A DNA stretch of 64,000 bases from CAVVYV01 sp963818205 (lineage in GTDB: Bacteria; Actinomycetota; Thermoleophilia; Solirubrobacterales; 70-9). The notes below the pieces were generated by a model. The model saw nothing but the letters and a program-made list of their open reading frames with translations, was not told the DNA's origin and did not search any database. The position numbers and the translations under genes are program-made. Shown in pieces: positions 46,387 to 56,444 of this stretch. The stretch lies in contig CAWFRG010000011.1 of the NCBI GenBank assembly GCA_963818205.1, positions 1 through 64,000 of the forward strand, in the 5' to 3' direction. Numbering within the stretch: position 1 is the first letter of the stretch; the number at the start of each line of letters is the position of its first letter.

Positions 46387-47040
46387 ATGGCCACGATCGG
46401 CGACGACACCGACCCGCGCCCGGCAGCGGTCACGTTCGCGACGACGGAGCACTTCGTGCTCCAGGGCTCCCGCGCGGCGACGATCGCCGAATCGACCGGC
46501 CGCGCGAGCATGTTCCTCGCGGCGGTCTCCGGCGGCCTGGTTGCTTTGGGCCTGGTGGCGACCGCGAGCAGCGTCGGGACGGCGTTCTACGCCTTCGGCC
46601 TCGTCCTCCTCCCGACGCTCGCCTTCGTCGGGCTCGTGACCTTCGAGCGGGTGCTGCAATCCGGGGTCGAGGACTACGGATACGCGCGCCGGATCGCCCT
46701 GCTGCGCGGGTACTACTTCGATAACGCACCCGAGCTCGCCCCGTATCTCCTGAGCGTCCCAGTCGCGGAGCGGCTCCACGTCCTCGGGCTCGGGGGCGAC
46801 CGCTGGCAGGGATTTCGGACCGTCGCCGGCATGGTCGGCGTGATCACGGCGGTGCTTGCGGGCGCGACAGCGGGCCTGGCAGCGATCCTCGCCTCCGACC
46901 ACTCGCTGGCTGCCGCGCTGATCTCGGGCGCTGCGGTAGCGCTCGGCGCGCTGGTCCCGATGATGCGATTCCAGCAGCACGCCTGGGAACGAGCGGCCAC
47001 GGCGCCGCTGATCGCGGACGAGGACGAAGAACCATCGTGA
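46387..47040 (+). CDS. Membrane protein with four hydrophobic segments
   Basis: An intact 217-residue protein. Hydrophobic segments are MFLAAVSGGLVALGLVATAS, FYAFGLVLLPTLAFVGLVTF, VAGMVGVITAVLAGATAGLA and LAAALISGAAVALGALVPMM. Between the pairs lies a conserved-looking loop, ERVLQSGVEDYGYARRIALL with RGYYFDNAPELAPYLL. I cannot assign a function. The AAAGGAG ribosome site lies a few bases before ATG 46387. It may be transcribed with the YceI gene (127 bases upstream). Confidence 0.75.
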   Translation: MATIGDDTDPRPAAVTFATTEHFVLQGSRAATIAESTGRASMFLAAVSGGLVALGLVATASSVGTAFYAFGLVLLPTLAFVGLVTFERVLQSGVEDYGYARRIALLRGYYFDNAPELAPYLLSVPVAERLHVLGLGGDRWQGFRTVAGMVGVITAVLAGATAGLAAILASDHSLAAALISGAAVALGALVPMMRFQQHAWERAATAPLIADEDEEPS

Positions 47041-47075
47041 GCCGGCGAGCGCGGCGGTCGCTCGCCATCAGGGTG

Positions 47076-47321
47076 TCAGAGCAATGGAAGCCAGGCGATC
47101 GGCAGCGTGATCAGCAGGGCCACGAACCCCACGGCGCCATGGACATAGTGTGGCCGCGAGCCGCCGAGGCCCGGGAACCTGCCGTACATCCAGAGCGCCA
47201 ATCCGAGCTGGACGGCGGCGAGCGCCAGCACGCCCGTCGCCAGCCACGACTTGAGCGGCAGAGTGTCCCTCGGTCGAGCGCAGTCGTCGCCGCCGCCGCC
47301 CCGATCGCACTCTGGGACCAC
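47076..47321 (-). CDS. Small two-helix membrane protein
   Basis: 81 residues as written. SWLATGVLALAAVQLGLALW and VHGAVGFVALLITLPIAWLP are two membrane helices joined by MYGRFPGLGGSRPHY. The pattern resembles the small DUF6529-type proteins of actinobacteria, but the match is from memory and weak. The N-terminal 25 residues look low in information, so the true start may be at the Leu codon before KSWLATG. It follows the GH65 gene by 41 bases on the same strand. Confidence 0.55.
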   Translation of the reverse strand: MVPECDRGGGGDDCARPRDTLPLKSWLATGVLALAAVQLGLALWMYGRFPGLGGSRPHYVHGAVGFVALLITLPIAWLPLL

Positions 47322-47362
47322 CAGGCCGCGACCCTGGAGCGAGCCGTTTCGAGCTTCGTCCC

Positions 47363-49745
47363 TTAAGCGCCGCCCTCCTCACCTGACTCGGACGGCGGAA
47401 CCCGGCGCGTCGGTGCCCGGCCCCGCGGCTGCTTCGGCCGCTCGCGCTCCGGCGCCGGCGGGATCGGGACGCTGACCGGGCCATCGGTGGCGATCGTCAC
47501 TGCACTCCCATGGTGGGTGACGTCGAGCGGATCGCCCTCCACCATCGTGTAGCGCGCCTCCCGATGGTTGATCTCAACCCGGATCTGACGGCCCTTGAAT
47601 CGGAAGCCGAACGCGAGCCTGGTGATCGCATCCGGCAGCCGGGGGGTCAAGGTGAGCGCGGCCTCGTGGTCGCGGATACCGCCGAAGCCCGCGATCGCGG
47701 CCATCAGCGCGCCTCCGAGCGAGGCAAGATGCAACCCGTCGCGGGTGTTGTGATGGATGTCGTTCAGGTCGAGCAGGGCGGCCTCGGCGAAGTAGTCGTA
47801 GGCGAGGTCGAGATGCCCGACCTCGGCGGCGACCACCGCCTGCACACTGGCCGAGAGCGAGGAGTCGCGGACGGTGAGGGCCTCGTAGTAGTCGAAGTCA
47901 CGCGCTTTCTCCTCAGGCGAGAAGGCATCGCCCCTCAAGTAGAGCGCGTGTACCAGGTCGGCCTGCTTCACGACCTGCTTCCGGTAGAGATCGAAGTAGG
48001 GGAAGTGCAGCATCAGCGGGTACTCGTCGGGGTTCGTGCCGGCGAAGTCCCAGACCGCGTGCTCGGTGAACTCCTCGGCCTGCGGATGAACCCCGAGCGC
48101 CTCGTCGTAGGGGATCATCATCGCCGCTGCCGCGTCGCGCCAGGCCGCCGTCTCCTCCGGATCAACGCCCAGCTCCCGTGCCCGATCCGGCTGGCGCTCG
48201 ACCGCATCGGCGGCTCCCCTCAGGTTTCGCTCGGCCATCAGGTTCGTGTAGACGTTGTTGTCGGCGATCGCGCTGTACTCGTCCGGCCCGGTGACGCCAT
48301 CGATCCGAAAGCGTCCCTGGGCGTCGTGGTGACCGAGTGAGCGCCACAGCCGCGCCGTCTCGACGAGGAGCTCGAGTCCGCACTCGCGCTCGAAGTCGTC
48401 GTCTTCGGTGATCGCGAGATAGCGGATCACGGCGTTGGCGATGTCGGCGTTGATGTGGAAGGCGGCCGTACCCGCCGGCCAGTACCCGGAGCATTCCTGA
48501 CCGCGGATCGTTCGCCAGGGGAAGGCCGCTCCCTCAAGCCCGAGCACCTTGGCGCGCTCGCGCGCCAGGTCCAGCGTCGCATGGCGCCAGCGAAGCGCAT
48601 CCCGAGCCGCCTCCGGAAACGAGTACATGAGCGCCGGCAGGACGAAGGCCTCGGTGTCCCAGAAGGTGTGGCCGTCGTACCCGGTACCGGTCAGCCCCTT
48701 CGCCGGGATCGCCCGCTGCTCGGCGCGCGCCCCAGCCTGGAGCAGGTGGAAGTAGGCGAAGCGAACCGCCTGCTGGAGCTCCGGATCGCCCTCGATCTCG
48801 ACGTCCGCGCCATCCCAGAAGTGATCGAGGAACTCGCGCTGGCCATCGGCCAGGCCCTCCCAGCCCTTGTGGCGGGCGCCGGCGAGCGCCGCCTCGACCT
48901 GGTCGCGGATCGAGGGAAGCGAGCGCTGACTCGACCAGCCGTACGCAAGGAACTTGACCATTCTCAGGCGCTGGCCGGGATCGAGCTCCGTGGTGATCGT
49001 GACCCTGCCCAGATCCTCGCTGCTCTCCGCACGCCGTCGCGGTCTCGGGCGGCCCGTCGACGACGTGGTCCATCACCGCCGCCATCAGCAGGTCGCTTGT
49101 CTTCGTCCGATGCACGAGCGTCACCCGAGCTTCGTGGTCGGTGAAGGACTCGGAGCGGAGCGCGTCGGCCACGGCGGCTCCCGCGCGGGGATCGCCGTCG
49201 ACTGGGGCGGGCAGCGGCTCGTTCGCGACCAGCTCCGACTGGACGACGAACGAGGCGCCGTCCTCCAGCGGCTCGACCTCATAGAGGATGGCGGCCACCG
49301 AGCGATGGACGAGGGAGACGAGCCGCACCGAGGAGAGGCGGATCGCCTGTCCTGCCGGCGAGACCCACTCGACCTCGCGGCGCAGCACCCCCGCACGGAA
49401 GTCGAGAACCCGTTCGTGCCGGCGCAGCTCCCCGTAGCGGATGTCGAACGGCTCGTCGTCGACGAGCAGGCGAATGATCTTGCCGTTGGTGACGTTGATC
49501 AGCCTCTGCCCGGCCTCCGGATAGCCGTAGCCGCCCTCCGCGTAGGGCAGCTCCCAGGTCTCGTAGAAGCTGTTCAGGTAGGTGCCCGGCAGGCCATGGG
49601 GCTCACCCTCCTCGAGGTTCGCCCGCATCCCGATATGGCCGTTCGAGAGGGCGAAGATCGACTCGGTGTTGGCGAGCACCGAGAGGTCGAGCGGGGTCTC
49701 CCGAATCGCCCATCCCTCGGGGTGAAAGCAGACGTGCTCGATCAT
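47363..49745 (-). CDS. GH65 glycoside phosphorylase/hydrolase (trehalose/kojibiose type), one frameshift
   Basis: From ATG 49745: ETPLDLSVLANTESIFALSN and GHIGMRANLEEGEPHGLPGT are the GH65 N-terminus. One indel near 49040 shifts to AKGLTGTGYDGHTFWDTEAF, ALRWRHATLDLARERAKVLG, FPWRTIRGQECSGYWPAGTA and IDGVTGPDEYSAIADNNVYT, where the Glu is the general acid. TRDGLHLASLGGALMAAIAG closes the barrel. Restored length is about 790 residues. The enzyme splits an alpha-linked glucose disaccharide, most often trehalose, by phosphorolysis or hydrolysis. It is coupled (ATGA) to a beta-phosphoglucomutase gene, the classic trehalose-utilisation pair. Confidence 0.9.
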
Positions 49746-50486
49746 CGCTCCTCCAGCAGCTCCGCGAGATCTCGGACGACGACGGTGGCCCCGTGCTCGC
49801 GCAGCGCCTTCGCGTGCCCGACCCGGTCGACGCCGACGACGGAGGCGAAGCCTCCGGCCCGGCCCGCTTCTACCCCGGCGAGCGCGTCCTCGAAGACCGC
49901 CGCGGCGTCAGGGGCAACGTCCAGGGCCCGCGCGCCGGCCAGGTACGTGTCCGGTGCCGGCTTTCCCTTCAGGTGCCGGCGCTCTGCGACGACGCCGTCG
50001 ATCCGGGCCTCGAGCAGCTTCTCGATCCCGGCGGCAACCAGGACGTCGTGGGCGTTGGTGCTCGACGAGACAACCGCCGCGCCGCAGCCCTGCCTCGCGC
50101 GCCGCCTCCAGGTACCGGCGCGACCCCTCATAGACCTCCACCCCCTGCTCGTGGATCATCCGCAGGACGATCTCGTTCTTCCGGTTGCCCAGCCCGCATA
50201 CGGTCTCGGCGCTCGCTGGATCGCTTGGCTCGCCCTCCGGCAGCGTGATCCCTCGCGAGGCGAGAAAGGAGCGCACTCCGTCATAGCGCGGCTTGCCGTC
50301 GACGTAGTTTCCATAGTCGTCGGCGGAGTCGAAAGGGACGAAGTCCTCCCCGGTTCTTGCCGCCCTCGCCTCCAGGTACTGATCGAACATCTCCTTCCAG
50401 GCGGCGGCATGGACCTTCGCCGTCTCCGTCAGCACCCCGTCGAGATCGAAGAGGCACGCCCGCACGCTTTCCGGGAGACCGAGCAC
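49742..50486 (-). CDS. Beta-phosphoglucomutase-family HAD hydrolase, one frameshift
   Basis: From GTG 50486: ACLFDLDGVLTETAKVHAAA is HAD motif I (DxDGVLT), with WKEMFDQYLEARAARTGEDF and GNYVDGKPRYDGVRSFLASR as the cap domain. After an indel near 50095, GCGAAVVSSSTNAHDVLVAA is motif II, HLKGKPAPDTYLAGARAL motif III and AAVFEDALAGVEAGRAGGFA motif IV. It interconverts beta-glucose-1-phosphate and glucose-6-phosphate, the product of the GH65 phosphorylase next to it. The stop overlaps the GH65 start. Confidence 0.88.
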
Positions 50487-50509
50487 AGCGGAAGCCTACG
50501 AGAACGCGC

Positions 50510-50765
50510 CTAGAGCTCGAGAAGCTCGGCGTAGGTGAAGCTCAGTACTCCGGCTTTCGCGAACGGCAGCTGGTTGATCAGCTCGCGTGCCTCCTGCTCG
50601 CTTCGCAACGTCGAGCAGGAACTCGGCGCCGGAGTCGTCGGCGCGCCGGTAGGCGCCCAGGATGAGGCCCCGGTCGCGAAGCTCATGAATCTTCGCCACC
50701 TCAGACTCCAGCGAGGGGCCGAGCTTCTCGCGTTCGTTGAAGGTGCCGGTTGCGAGTACGTACAT
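50510..50765 (-). CDS. YciI/muconolactone-isomerase-like small protein, frameshifted
   Basis: From ATG 50765 with AAAGGAG nine bases upstream: MYVLATGTFNEREKLGPSLE, KIHELRDRGLILGAYRRADD and SGAEFLLDV, then after one indel near 50600 EARELINQLPFAKAGVLSFT with YAELLEL as the end. About 85 residues when restored. The ferredoxin-like alpha-beta barrel is used by YciI proteins and by muconolactone isomerases. No pathway gene adjoins it, so the role is unknown. It lies between NhaA and the HAD gene on the same strand. Confidence 0.7.
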
Positions 50766-50814
50766 GCGGTGAGTCTCCTTTCATTTTGTGGACGGTCAGC
50801 CCCCGGCGCTGCGC

Positions 50815-52790
50815 TCATCCCGCGCGCTGGGGGTCTGGCGGACGCTCCGCCTTCTCGGTCAGCACTGCGCGGCGCCTCGCGGCCCGCACGGCCGCGGTGA
50901 GCGTCTCGATGTCGTAGGCACCCTGGTGGCGCCTCCCGTTGATGAAGAAGCCCGGCGTTCCGGCGACCCCGCTGGTGTCCGCGCTCGCCACATCCTCCGC
51001 CACCCGACCCGCGTACTTGCGACGCTGGAGCTCGTCCCAGAAGCGATCGACGTCGAGGCCCAGCTCCTCCGCGTAGCGCCCGAGGTCCTCCGGCGCCAAC
51101 GCGTCCTGGTGCTGGAGGAGCTGGTCGTTCATCTCCCAGAAGGCGTCCTGGGCCGCCGCCGCCTCCGTCGCCTCCGCCGCCATCTGCGCGTTCGGGTGGA
51201 CGTCGCTGAGAGGAAGGTGGCGCCAGACGTAGCGGAGGTCGTCGCCGAACGAGACGAGCAACTCGCGAACGACGACCTCCGCCTGTCCGCAGTAGGGGCA
51301 CTGGTAGTCGCCGTACTCGACCAGCGTCACCGGCGCCTGCTCCGAGCCGCGGATGTGGTCGCGTTCGGGATCGACCTCGTCGGAGAGGTCGAGCAGGTCC
51401 TCGGCGGTGCCGGCGATCTGGCGCGCCCTCACCTCGGCGGGCAGGCGTCTGATCACGCGAAAGACGCTCCAGGACAAGAACGACGCCAGGACCGCGGCCG
51501 CGAGGACGCCGATCTTCGCCTCCTCGAGCTGCTCCCCGTCGAAGGCGATGCTCGAGATCAGCAGAGAGACGGTGAACCCGACGCCGGCGACGGTCCCCCC
51601 TCCGACGATCACCGGCCAGCTCAGCGCCCGGCGGAGGCCGATGAGCCAGGACCGCGAGGCGAGCCAGGACGCAGCAACGATGCCGAGTGGCTTCCCCACC
51701 ACATAACCGAAGACGATTCCGAGGGTTATCGGTGAGGTGACGGCGTCGCCGAGCAGCTGCCCGTCGACGTGGATGCCGGCGTTTGCGAGCACGAATACCG
51801 GCACGATCACGTAGCTCGTCCACGGGTGAAGCCGGTATTGGAGCAGCTCATTCGCGGAGATCGCGGTCGCCACGCTTCGCTGCGCCGAGCGGGCGAGCTC
51901 AGGCGTGGGCTGCTCTCGGAAGGACCGGGCCCGCTCCGTCACCCGCTCGAGGTCGCCCCGCGCGGGCGGATACGCCGTCGTCACGAGCCCGACCGCGAGG
52001 CCCGCGACAACGGGGTCGATTCCCGACTCGAACAGCGCTATCCACAGAGCAACTCCGAGAACCACGGCGGCTTGCCTGCGCCAGGCGTCCGGCGCGTAGC
52101 GGAGCGCCAACAGCGTCAGGAAGATGCCGACGGCCAGCGCCAGCGGAAGCCAGGAGATGTTCTCGGTGTAGACCGTGGCGATCACCACCAGCGCAACCAG
52201 GTCATCGACCACCGCGACCGTGAGCAGGCGCAGGCGCAGGCGCGTGCCACCGGGCGCGACCAGCGCCAAGACGCCGAGCGCCAAGGCGGTGTCGGTCGAC
52301 ATCGCTGCTCCCCAGCCGTGCGCTCCTTCACCGCCCGCGTTGAAAGCCAGATAGATCGCGATCGGCACCGTCATCCCGCCGAGCGCCGCGGCGACCGGGA
52401 TCCCAAGGCGCCGCCGCTCACGGAGCTCTCCTGTGTCGAACTCGCGCTTGGCCTCGAGGCCGAGCACCAGGAAGAAGAACGTCATCAGGCCCTGATTGAC
52501 CCACTCCCGCAGGTCCAGGGAGATGCTCTCGCTGCCGAGGCTGATCGAGAGGTTCGTCGTCCAGAACGACTCGTACGAGTCCGGCCACGGCGAGTTCGCC
52601 CACAGACAGCGCCGCGGCGACCGCGCGCCAGCATGACCACGGCGCCGCCGGTCTCGGCGCTGAGGAAGTCCCGAACCGGGGCCGCCAGGTTCCGCGCCCA
52701 GGCGGTCTTGCCCGTAAACGAAGCAGACCGCACCGAGGCCGATCGATCCGATCCGTTGCCCGGCGGCTCCGCTCCCGCTTGCGCGCTCAT
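50815..52790 (-). CDS. nhaA: NhaA Na+/H+ antiporter fused to a DsbA-like thioredoxin domain
   Basis: From ATG 52790, two or three indels before 52490 interrupt the N-terminal helices (RNLAAPVRDFLSAETGGAVV, EWVNQGLMTFFFLVLGLEAK). The rest is intact: MSTDTALALGVLALVAP, LLTVAVVDDLVALVVIATVY (with the two transport Asp residues), and membrane helices up to about residue 395. A soluble domain follows: TLVEYGDYQCPYCGQAEVVV with the CPYC redox site, RYVWRHLPLSDVHPNAQMAA and SGVAGTPGFFINGRRHQGAY (with cis-Pro). It exchanges Na+ for protons, and the thioredoxin-fold tail is a recurring actinobacterial fusion whose role is unsettled. Confidence 0.88.
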
Positions 52791-52792
52791 CG

Positions 52793-52937
52793 TTCGGCTC
52801 AGCCTACGCGCGGTGGAGGTCGAGCTCGATCGCTGCTGGGATCTACTGCGCCAGCGCCGGGCACTGAAGGAGTTCGACCAGACCCGGACGACGCCGAGGC
52901 ACGCGACGCCGACACTGTCGAGCGCTACGAGCAGTGA
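52793..52937 (+). pseudogene. DUF2630-like C-terminal fragment
   Basis: Reading rightward: RLSLRAVEVELDRCWDLLRQ, then RRALKEFDQ and, after one indel near 52885, DPDDAEARDADTVERYEQ with a stop at 52935. This is the C-terminal half of the small DUF2630 family common in actinobacteria. Its N-terminal half is missing because the sequence runs straight into the divergent nhaA start. It is a remnant or the product of a rearrangement, of unknown function. The following 103 bases up to the dehydrogenase gene hold no convincing ORF. Confidence 0.5.
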
Positions 52938-53040
52938 GGCAGGCGGCGATGGAGCCGCTCGACGACGCGATCGACCACGTCCGCGGCTCCCCTGCCGCCG
53001 ATGTGTGACGCAGGCCGCTCCGAGCCCGCCGTAATCTCGG

Positions 53041-53918
53041 CTAACCGGACCGCCCAAGCTCATAGACCGACGCCAGATCCTCGTCGGCATGGTCCTCGTT
53101 CGCCGACAAGAAGCGCTCGAGGACCACGTCCAGCACCGGCATCGCGGCTCGGGAGCTTTGCTCAACCTCGTGCACCAGCTCCAGGTCCTTGAGGGCAAGA
53201 CGGACCGGGAAGCCGGCCGGATACTCGTGGCGCCGCATCTCCTCCAGCTTCAGAAGACCATACGCCGAGCCAAGCGGCCCGCCGTCAAGGAGCTCGATGA
53301 ACTGCCGCTGATCCAGCCCCATCGCCTCGCAGAGGTGCATCGACTCCGCCAGTGCGGCGGTCATCGCGATCATCCAGTGATTGGCGGCCATTTTCAGTCG
53401 CGAGCCCATCCCGGCCTCGCCGACCCAAAGGACCCGCGAGCCCAGCGCCTCGAAGACCGGCTCGACCGACGCCCGCGCCGAGTCAGGCCCGGACGCCAGA
53501 ATGGTCAGCTCACCCTCCTCGGCCGGGTGGGTGCTGCCGGAAACGGGCGCGTCGACAAGCGTCACGCCGTGTGCCTCGGCCACCTCTGTGAGCTGATCGG
53601 CCTCGGCCGCCCCGACGCTGCTCATCTGCAGCCAGATCGTCGCCTCAGGCCAATCCTCGAGCAACGGTTCAACGACATCGAGAACGATCGGCGCCGTCGG
53701 CAGCATCGTGATGACGACGTCCGCGCCGCGCACAACCTCGGTCGGCTCGTCGGCCCGCTTGCCACCCGCTCTTCGATAGCGCTGGCTTGCTCAGGCTTGC
53801 GGTCCCACGCGATGACCTCGATGCCCTGATCGAGGAGCCGATGGCCCATGGCCGATCCCATCAGCCCAACCCCGAGCAAACCGACGCGAACCTTCTGCTT
53901 GTCGGCGTTGGCGTTCAC
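53041..53918 (-). CDS. 3-Hydroxyisobutyrate-dehydrogenase-type NAD(P) oxidoreductase, frameshifted
   Basis: From GTG 53918: KVRVGLLGVGLMGSAMGHRL is the Rossmann loop, with LDQGIEVIAWDRKPEQASAI. An indel near 53760 shifts to GADVVITMLPTAPIVLDVVE, and VTLVDAPVSGSTHPAEEGEL is the substrate-binding DAPVSGG-type motif. MGSRLKMAANHWMIAMTAAL holds the catalytic Lys (normally GxxxKxxxN), and AGFPVRLALKDLELVHEVEQ the C-terminal domain. About 290 residues. It belongs to the beta-hydroxyacid dehydrogenases. The substrate is unknown and no valine-catabolism genes are near. Confidence 0.85.
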
Positions 53919-53994
53919 TCGGCGCCTTCCATCATCTCGCAAGCCGACCTGAGGGGTCAAGCGCTCGACTGCTTACGCGGTCCGGTCTTGTGTC

Positions 53995-54444
53995 TCAGAC
54001 CGCCAATGCTTTCTCGAGGTTGTCGAAGCACCCCTCCCAACCGTGGCGGTGACTCTCCACGTCCTCCTTCGTGAGGCCGCTGTCGGTCAAGACGACCGTG
54101 GTGGCGTTCCCTCGATCGATGAACTCGAGCTCGATCAGCTGCTTCTTCGACTCGTCGTCCCGATCCCAAAGCCAGGTGAACGAAAGCCGCCGCGGCGGGT
54201 CGATCAGCGTGTACTCGCCGCTTCCGCCGTGCTCCGCGCCGACCTCGGGATCGCGCATCGTGATCCTGACGCGGCCGCCGACCCGCAGATCGACCTCGGC
54301 GAAAGGGGTCTCCCATTCAGGCTCCGCGTGGAACCAGCGCTTCAAGACCTCGACGCTGGTCCAGGCCTCGAAGACCTCGTCGGCCGGCGCCTCGAACGTG
54401 CGCTCGACCCTCAGAACCTCGCGGGCCTCATCCGCCTGACTCAT
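53995..54444 (-). CDS. AHSA1/SRPBCC-fold protein
   Basis: An intact 149-residue protein. LRVERTFEAPADEVFEAWTS, VEVLKRWFHAEPEWETPFAE, DLRVGGRVRITMRDPEVGAE and YTLIDPPRRLSFTWLWD are the AHSA1-type START-like fold, and HGWEGCFDNLEKALA is its usual end. Genes of this kind are typically paired with an ArsR-type regulator, as here (divergent, 28 bases apart). Biochemical role unknown; ligand binding is likely. Confidence 0.85.
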   Translation of the reverse strand: MSQADEAREVLRVERTFEAPADEVFEAWTSVEVLKRWFHAEPEWETPFAEVDLRVGGRVRITMRDPEVGAEHGGSGEYTLIDPPRRLSFTWLWDRDDESKKQLIELEFIDRGNATTVVLTDSGLTKEDVESHRHGWEGCFDNLEKALAV

Positions 54445-54450
54445 CAGCAG

Positions 54451-54470
54451 CTCATACTATATAGTTCGCT
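54451..54470. promoter_or_regulatory. AT-rich operator/promoter between AHSA1 and ArsR genes
   Basis: A strikingly AT-rich patch in very GC-rich surroundings. It contains the palindrome ACTATATAGT (54456-54465). TATAGT lies seven bases before the ArsR-type ATG (54473), which suggests a leaderless mRNA repressed by its own product. With only 28 bases between the two starts, one operator would control both directions. Confidence 0.55.
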
Positions 54471-54472
54471 AA

Positions 54473-54790
54473 ATGGCTAACGGTACTTTCAGGGCCCTCG
54501 CCCACCCGGTTCGAAGGGGAATAGTCGAGCGGCTCAGCGACGGGAGCGCGACGGTCGGCGAGGCGACCCGAGACCTGGGTGTGTCGAAGCCGACGATCTC
54601 CAGGCACCTGAAGATGCTGGAGGAGGCGGGCGTCGTCGTCCGGGTGATCGACGGCAGGACCCACCGCTTGACGCTCGACCCCACCCCGCTTGGAGAGGCG
54701 AGCGAGTGGATCGACCGGCAGCGCGCCCGGTGGGAGGGACTGTTCGACGCGGTCGAGGGGTATCTGGAAGAGCGAAAGGTGAACCGATGA
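54473..54790 (+). CDS. ArsR-family winged-helix regulator
   Basis: 105 residues. FRALAHPVRRGIVERLSDGS, TVGEATRDLGVSKPTISRHL and KMLEEAGVVVRVIDGRTHRL are the ArsR winged helix. No metal-binding cysteines are present, so it is of the non-metal group that pairs with AHSA1 proteins. The tail (EWIDRQRARWEGLFDAVEGY) is typical of that group. It probably represses itself, the divergent AHSA1 gene and the downstream DUF899/DUF2182 genes. The stop overlaps the DUF899 start (ATGA). Confidence 0.9.
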   Translation: MANGTFRALAHPVRRGIVERLSDGSATVGEATRDLGVSKPTISRHLKMLEEAGVVVRVIDGRTHRLTLDPTPLGEASEWIDRQRARWEGLFDAVEGYLEERKVNR

Positions 54791-55518
54791 CCGCCACGTT
54801 CCCTGGCGAGTCAGCGGAGTACCGCGCCGCTCGCGATCGCCTGCTCGCCGAGGAGATCGAGCTCCGACGCGCGATGGAGGCGGTGGCCGCATCGAGGCGG
54901 GAGCTGCCGCCGGGTGGCGCCGTTCCGGAGGACTACGTCTTCGAAGGCGAGGGGGCCAACGGTGCACCGACGGAGGTGCGCCTGTCCGATCTGTTCGAGT
55001 CCGGGAAGGACTCGCTCGTGATCTACAGCTTCATGTTCCCGCGCGACCCGGAGGACGACCGCCCCGGCCCCACCAGCGGGGAGACGGCGCGGTTGCCGCT
55101 CGCCGAGGGGCCGTGCCCATCGTGCGTCGCGCTGCTCGACCAGCTCGACGGCGCCGTTGGCCATGCGACCCAGCAGATCAACTTCGCGGTGATCGCCAAG
55201 TCCCCGCTCCCGCGCATCCTCGCCTTCGCGAAGGAGCGCGGCTGGCGGCGGCTGCGCCTGCTCTCGTCGGCCGGCAACACGTACAACCGCGACTACCTCG
55301 CCGAGACCCCGGAGGGTGCGCAACGGCCGATGCTCAACGTCTTCCACCGCGACGGCGAGACCATCCGTCACTTCTGGGGATCGGAGCTCTTCTATGCGCC
55401 ATGGGACCCGGGCCAGGACCCACGGCACGTCGGAACCCTCGAGCCGCTCTGGAACCTGTTCGACCTCACCCGGGAAGGTCGCCCGGCGGACTGGGACGAG
55501 CAGCTGAGCTATTCCTGA
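54787..55518 (+). CDS. DUF899-family thioredoxin-fold protein (first copy)
   Basis: 243 residues from ATG 54787. AEYRAARDRLLAEEIELRRA, VAASRRELPPGGAVPEDYVF and LFESGKDSLVIYSFMFPRD are the DUF899 N-terminus. CPSCVALLDQLDGAVGHATQ holds a CPSC redox-like motif, and FAVIAKSPLPRILAFAKERG, LRLLSSAGNTYNRDYLAETP and DGETIRHFWGSELFYAPWDP follow. DUF899 proteins are thioredoxin-like but poorly studied. It is coupled to the ArsR gene, and a second DUF899 gene lies 1.7 kb downstream. Confidence 0.88.
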   Translation: MTATFPGESAEYRAARDRLLAEEIELRRAMEAVAASRRELPPGGAVPEDYVFEGEGANGAPTEVRLSDLFESGKDSLVIYSFMFPRDPEDDRPGPTSGETARLPLAEGPCPSCVALLDQLDGAVGHATQQINFAVIAKSPLPRILAFAKERGWRRLRLLSSAGNTYNRDYLAETPEGAQRPMLNVFHRDGETIRHFWGSELFYAPWDPGQDPRHVGTLEPLWNLFDLTREGRPADWDEQLSYS

Positions 55519-55528
55519 GCCGTGATCG

Positions 55529-56407
55529 ATGCCACCACACTCCGCCGGACGCGTCAGCTACCCGCGACTGACGGAAACCGGATTGCTTCTGCTCCTCTTG
55601 CTCCTCGCCGGGGCCGGATGGGCGGTGACCGTCGGCCGGATGGATGGCATGGACGCCGGCCCGGGGACCGACCTCGGAGGGCTGGACTGGTTCATCGTCG
55701 GCTGGGCGGTGATGATGGCCGCGATGATGCTGCCGTCGCTCTTCCCGGCGGCCCTCCTGTACGCGCGGATTCGGAGTGGAGATTCGGATCGCGACCGTAC
55801 GTCCTCCTTCGGTGCGACGGGCTTGTTCGTAGCCGCGCTACCTGGCCCCTTGGGTGATGGTTGGGGCGCTCGCCTACGCCGTGATCGAGGGCGCTCACTC
55901 GCTTGACCTCGCCTTCCTGGCCTGGGATCAGGCGGGGCCGTACGTCGCCGGCGGGGTGATCGTCGGAGCCGCTCTCTACGAGTTCACTTCGGTCAAGCGA
56001 GCCTGCCTGCGCCACTGCCGGAACCCCCGGTTCGCCCCCGAGGATCTGCGCGGCGGGCCGATCGGGCCTCTGCGTGCCGGCCTCGTGCACGGCGGCTACT
56101 GCGTCGGCTGCTGCTGGGCCTTGATGGCGGCGCTGTTCGCGCTGGGCGTGATGAGCATCGGCTGGATGGTCTTGATCGCCGCCTTGATCGGGATCGAGAA
56201 GCTGCTGCCGCGCGGCGCGCTGGCGAGCGCCGCCACTGCCGCCCTCCTCGTCGTCCTCGGGATCGGGGTCGCGACCGCCCCGAGCGACGTGCCCGGCCTC
56301 ACCGTCCCGGGATCGCCGGCTGCAGAGCGTTCGATGGAGGCGATGGGCATGGATCAGGGCGACGGTGAGATGAGCCCGATGGAGCCCGGGATGTCTGGAC
56401 AAAGTGA
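55529..56407 (+). CDS. DUF2182 metal-binding-type membrane protein, frameshifted
   Basis: From ATG 55529: PRLTETGLLLLLLLLAGAGW, LDWFIVGWAVMMAAMMLPSL (the MMxAMMLP DUF2182 signature), then after an indel near 55833 YLAPWVMVGALAYAVIEGAH, YEFTSVKRACLRHCRNPRF and GLVHGGYCVGCCWALMAALF. The Cys/His/Met-rich loops (CLRHC, HGGYCVGCC, and a Met-rich tail) fit metal binding. The frame runs on into the next gene, so the true stop is probably the shifted TGA near 56405; the end is approximate. Five or six membrane helices. Exact function unknown. Confidence 0.75.
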
Positions 56408-56444
56408 CGAGCCCGGAGCACTCGGGGACAAAGGAGGAAATGCG

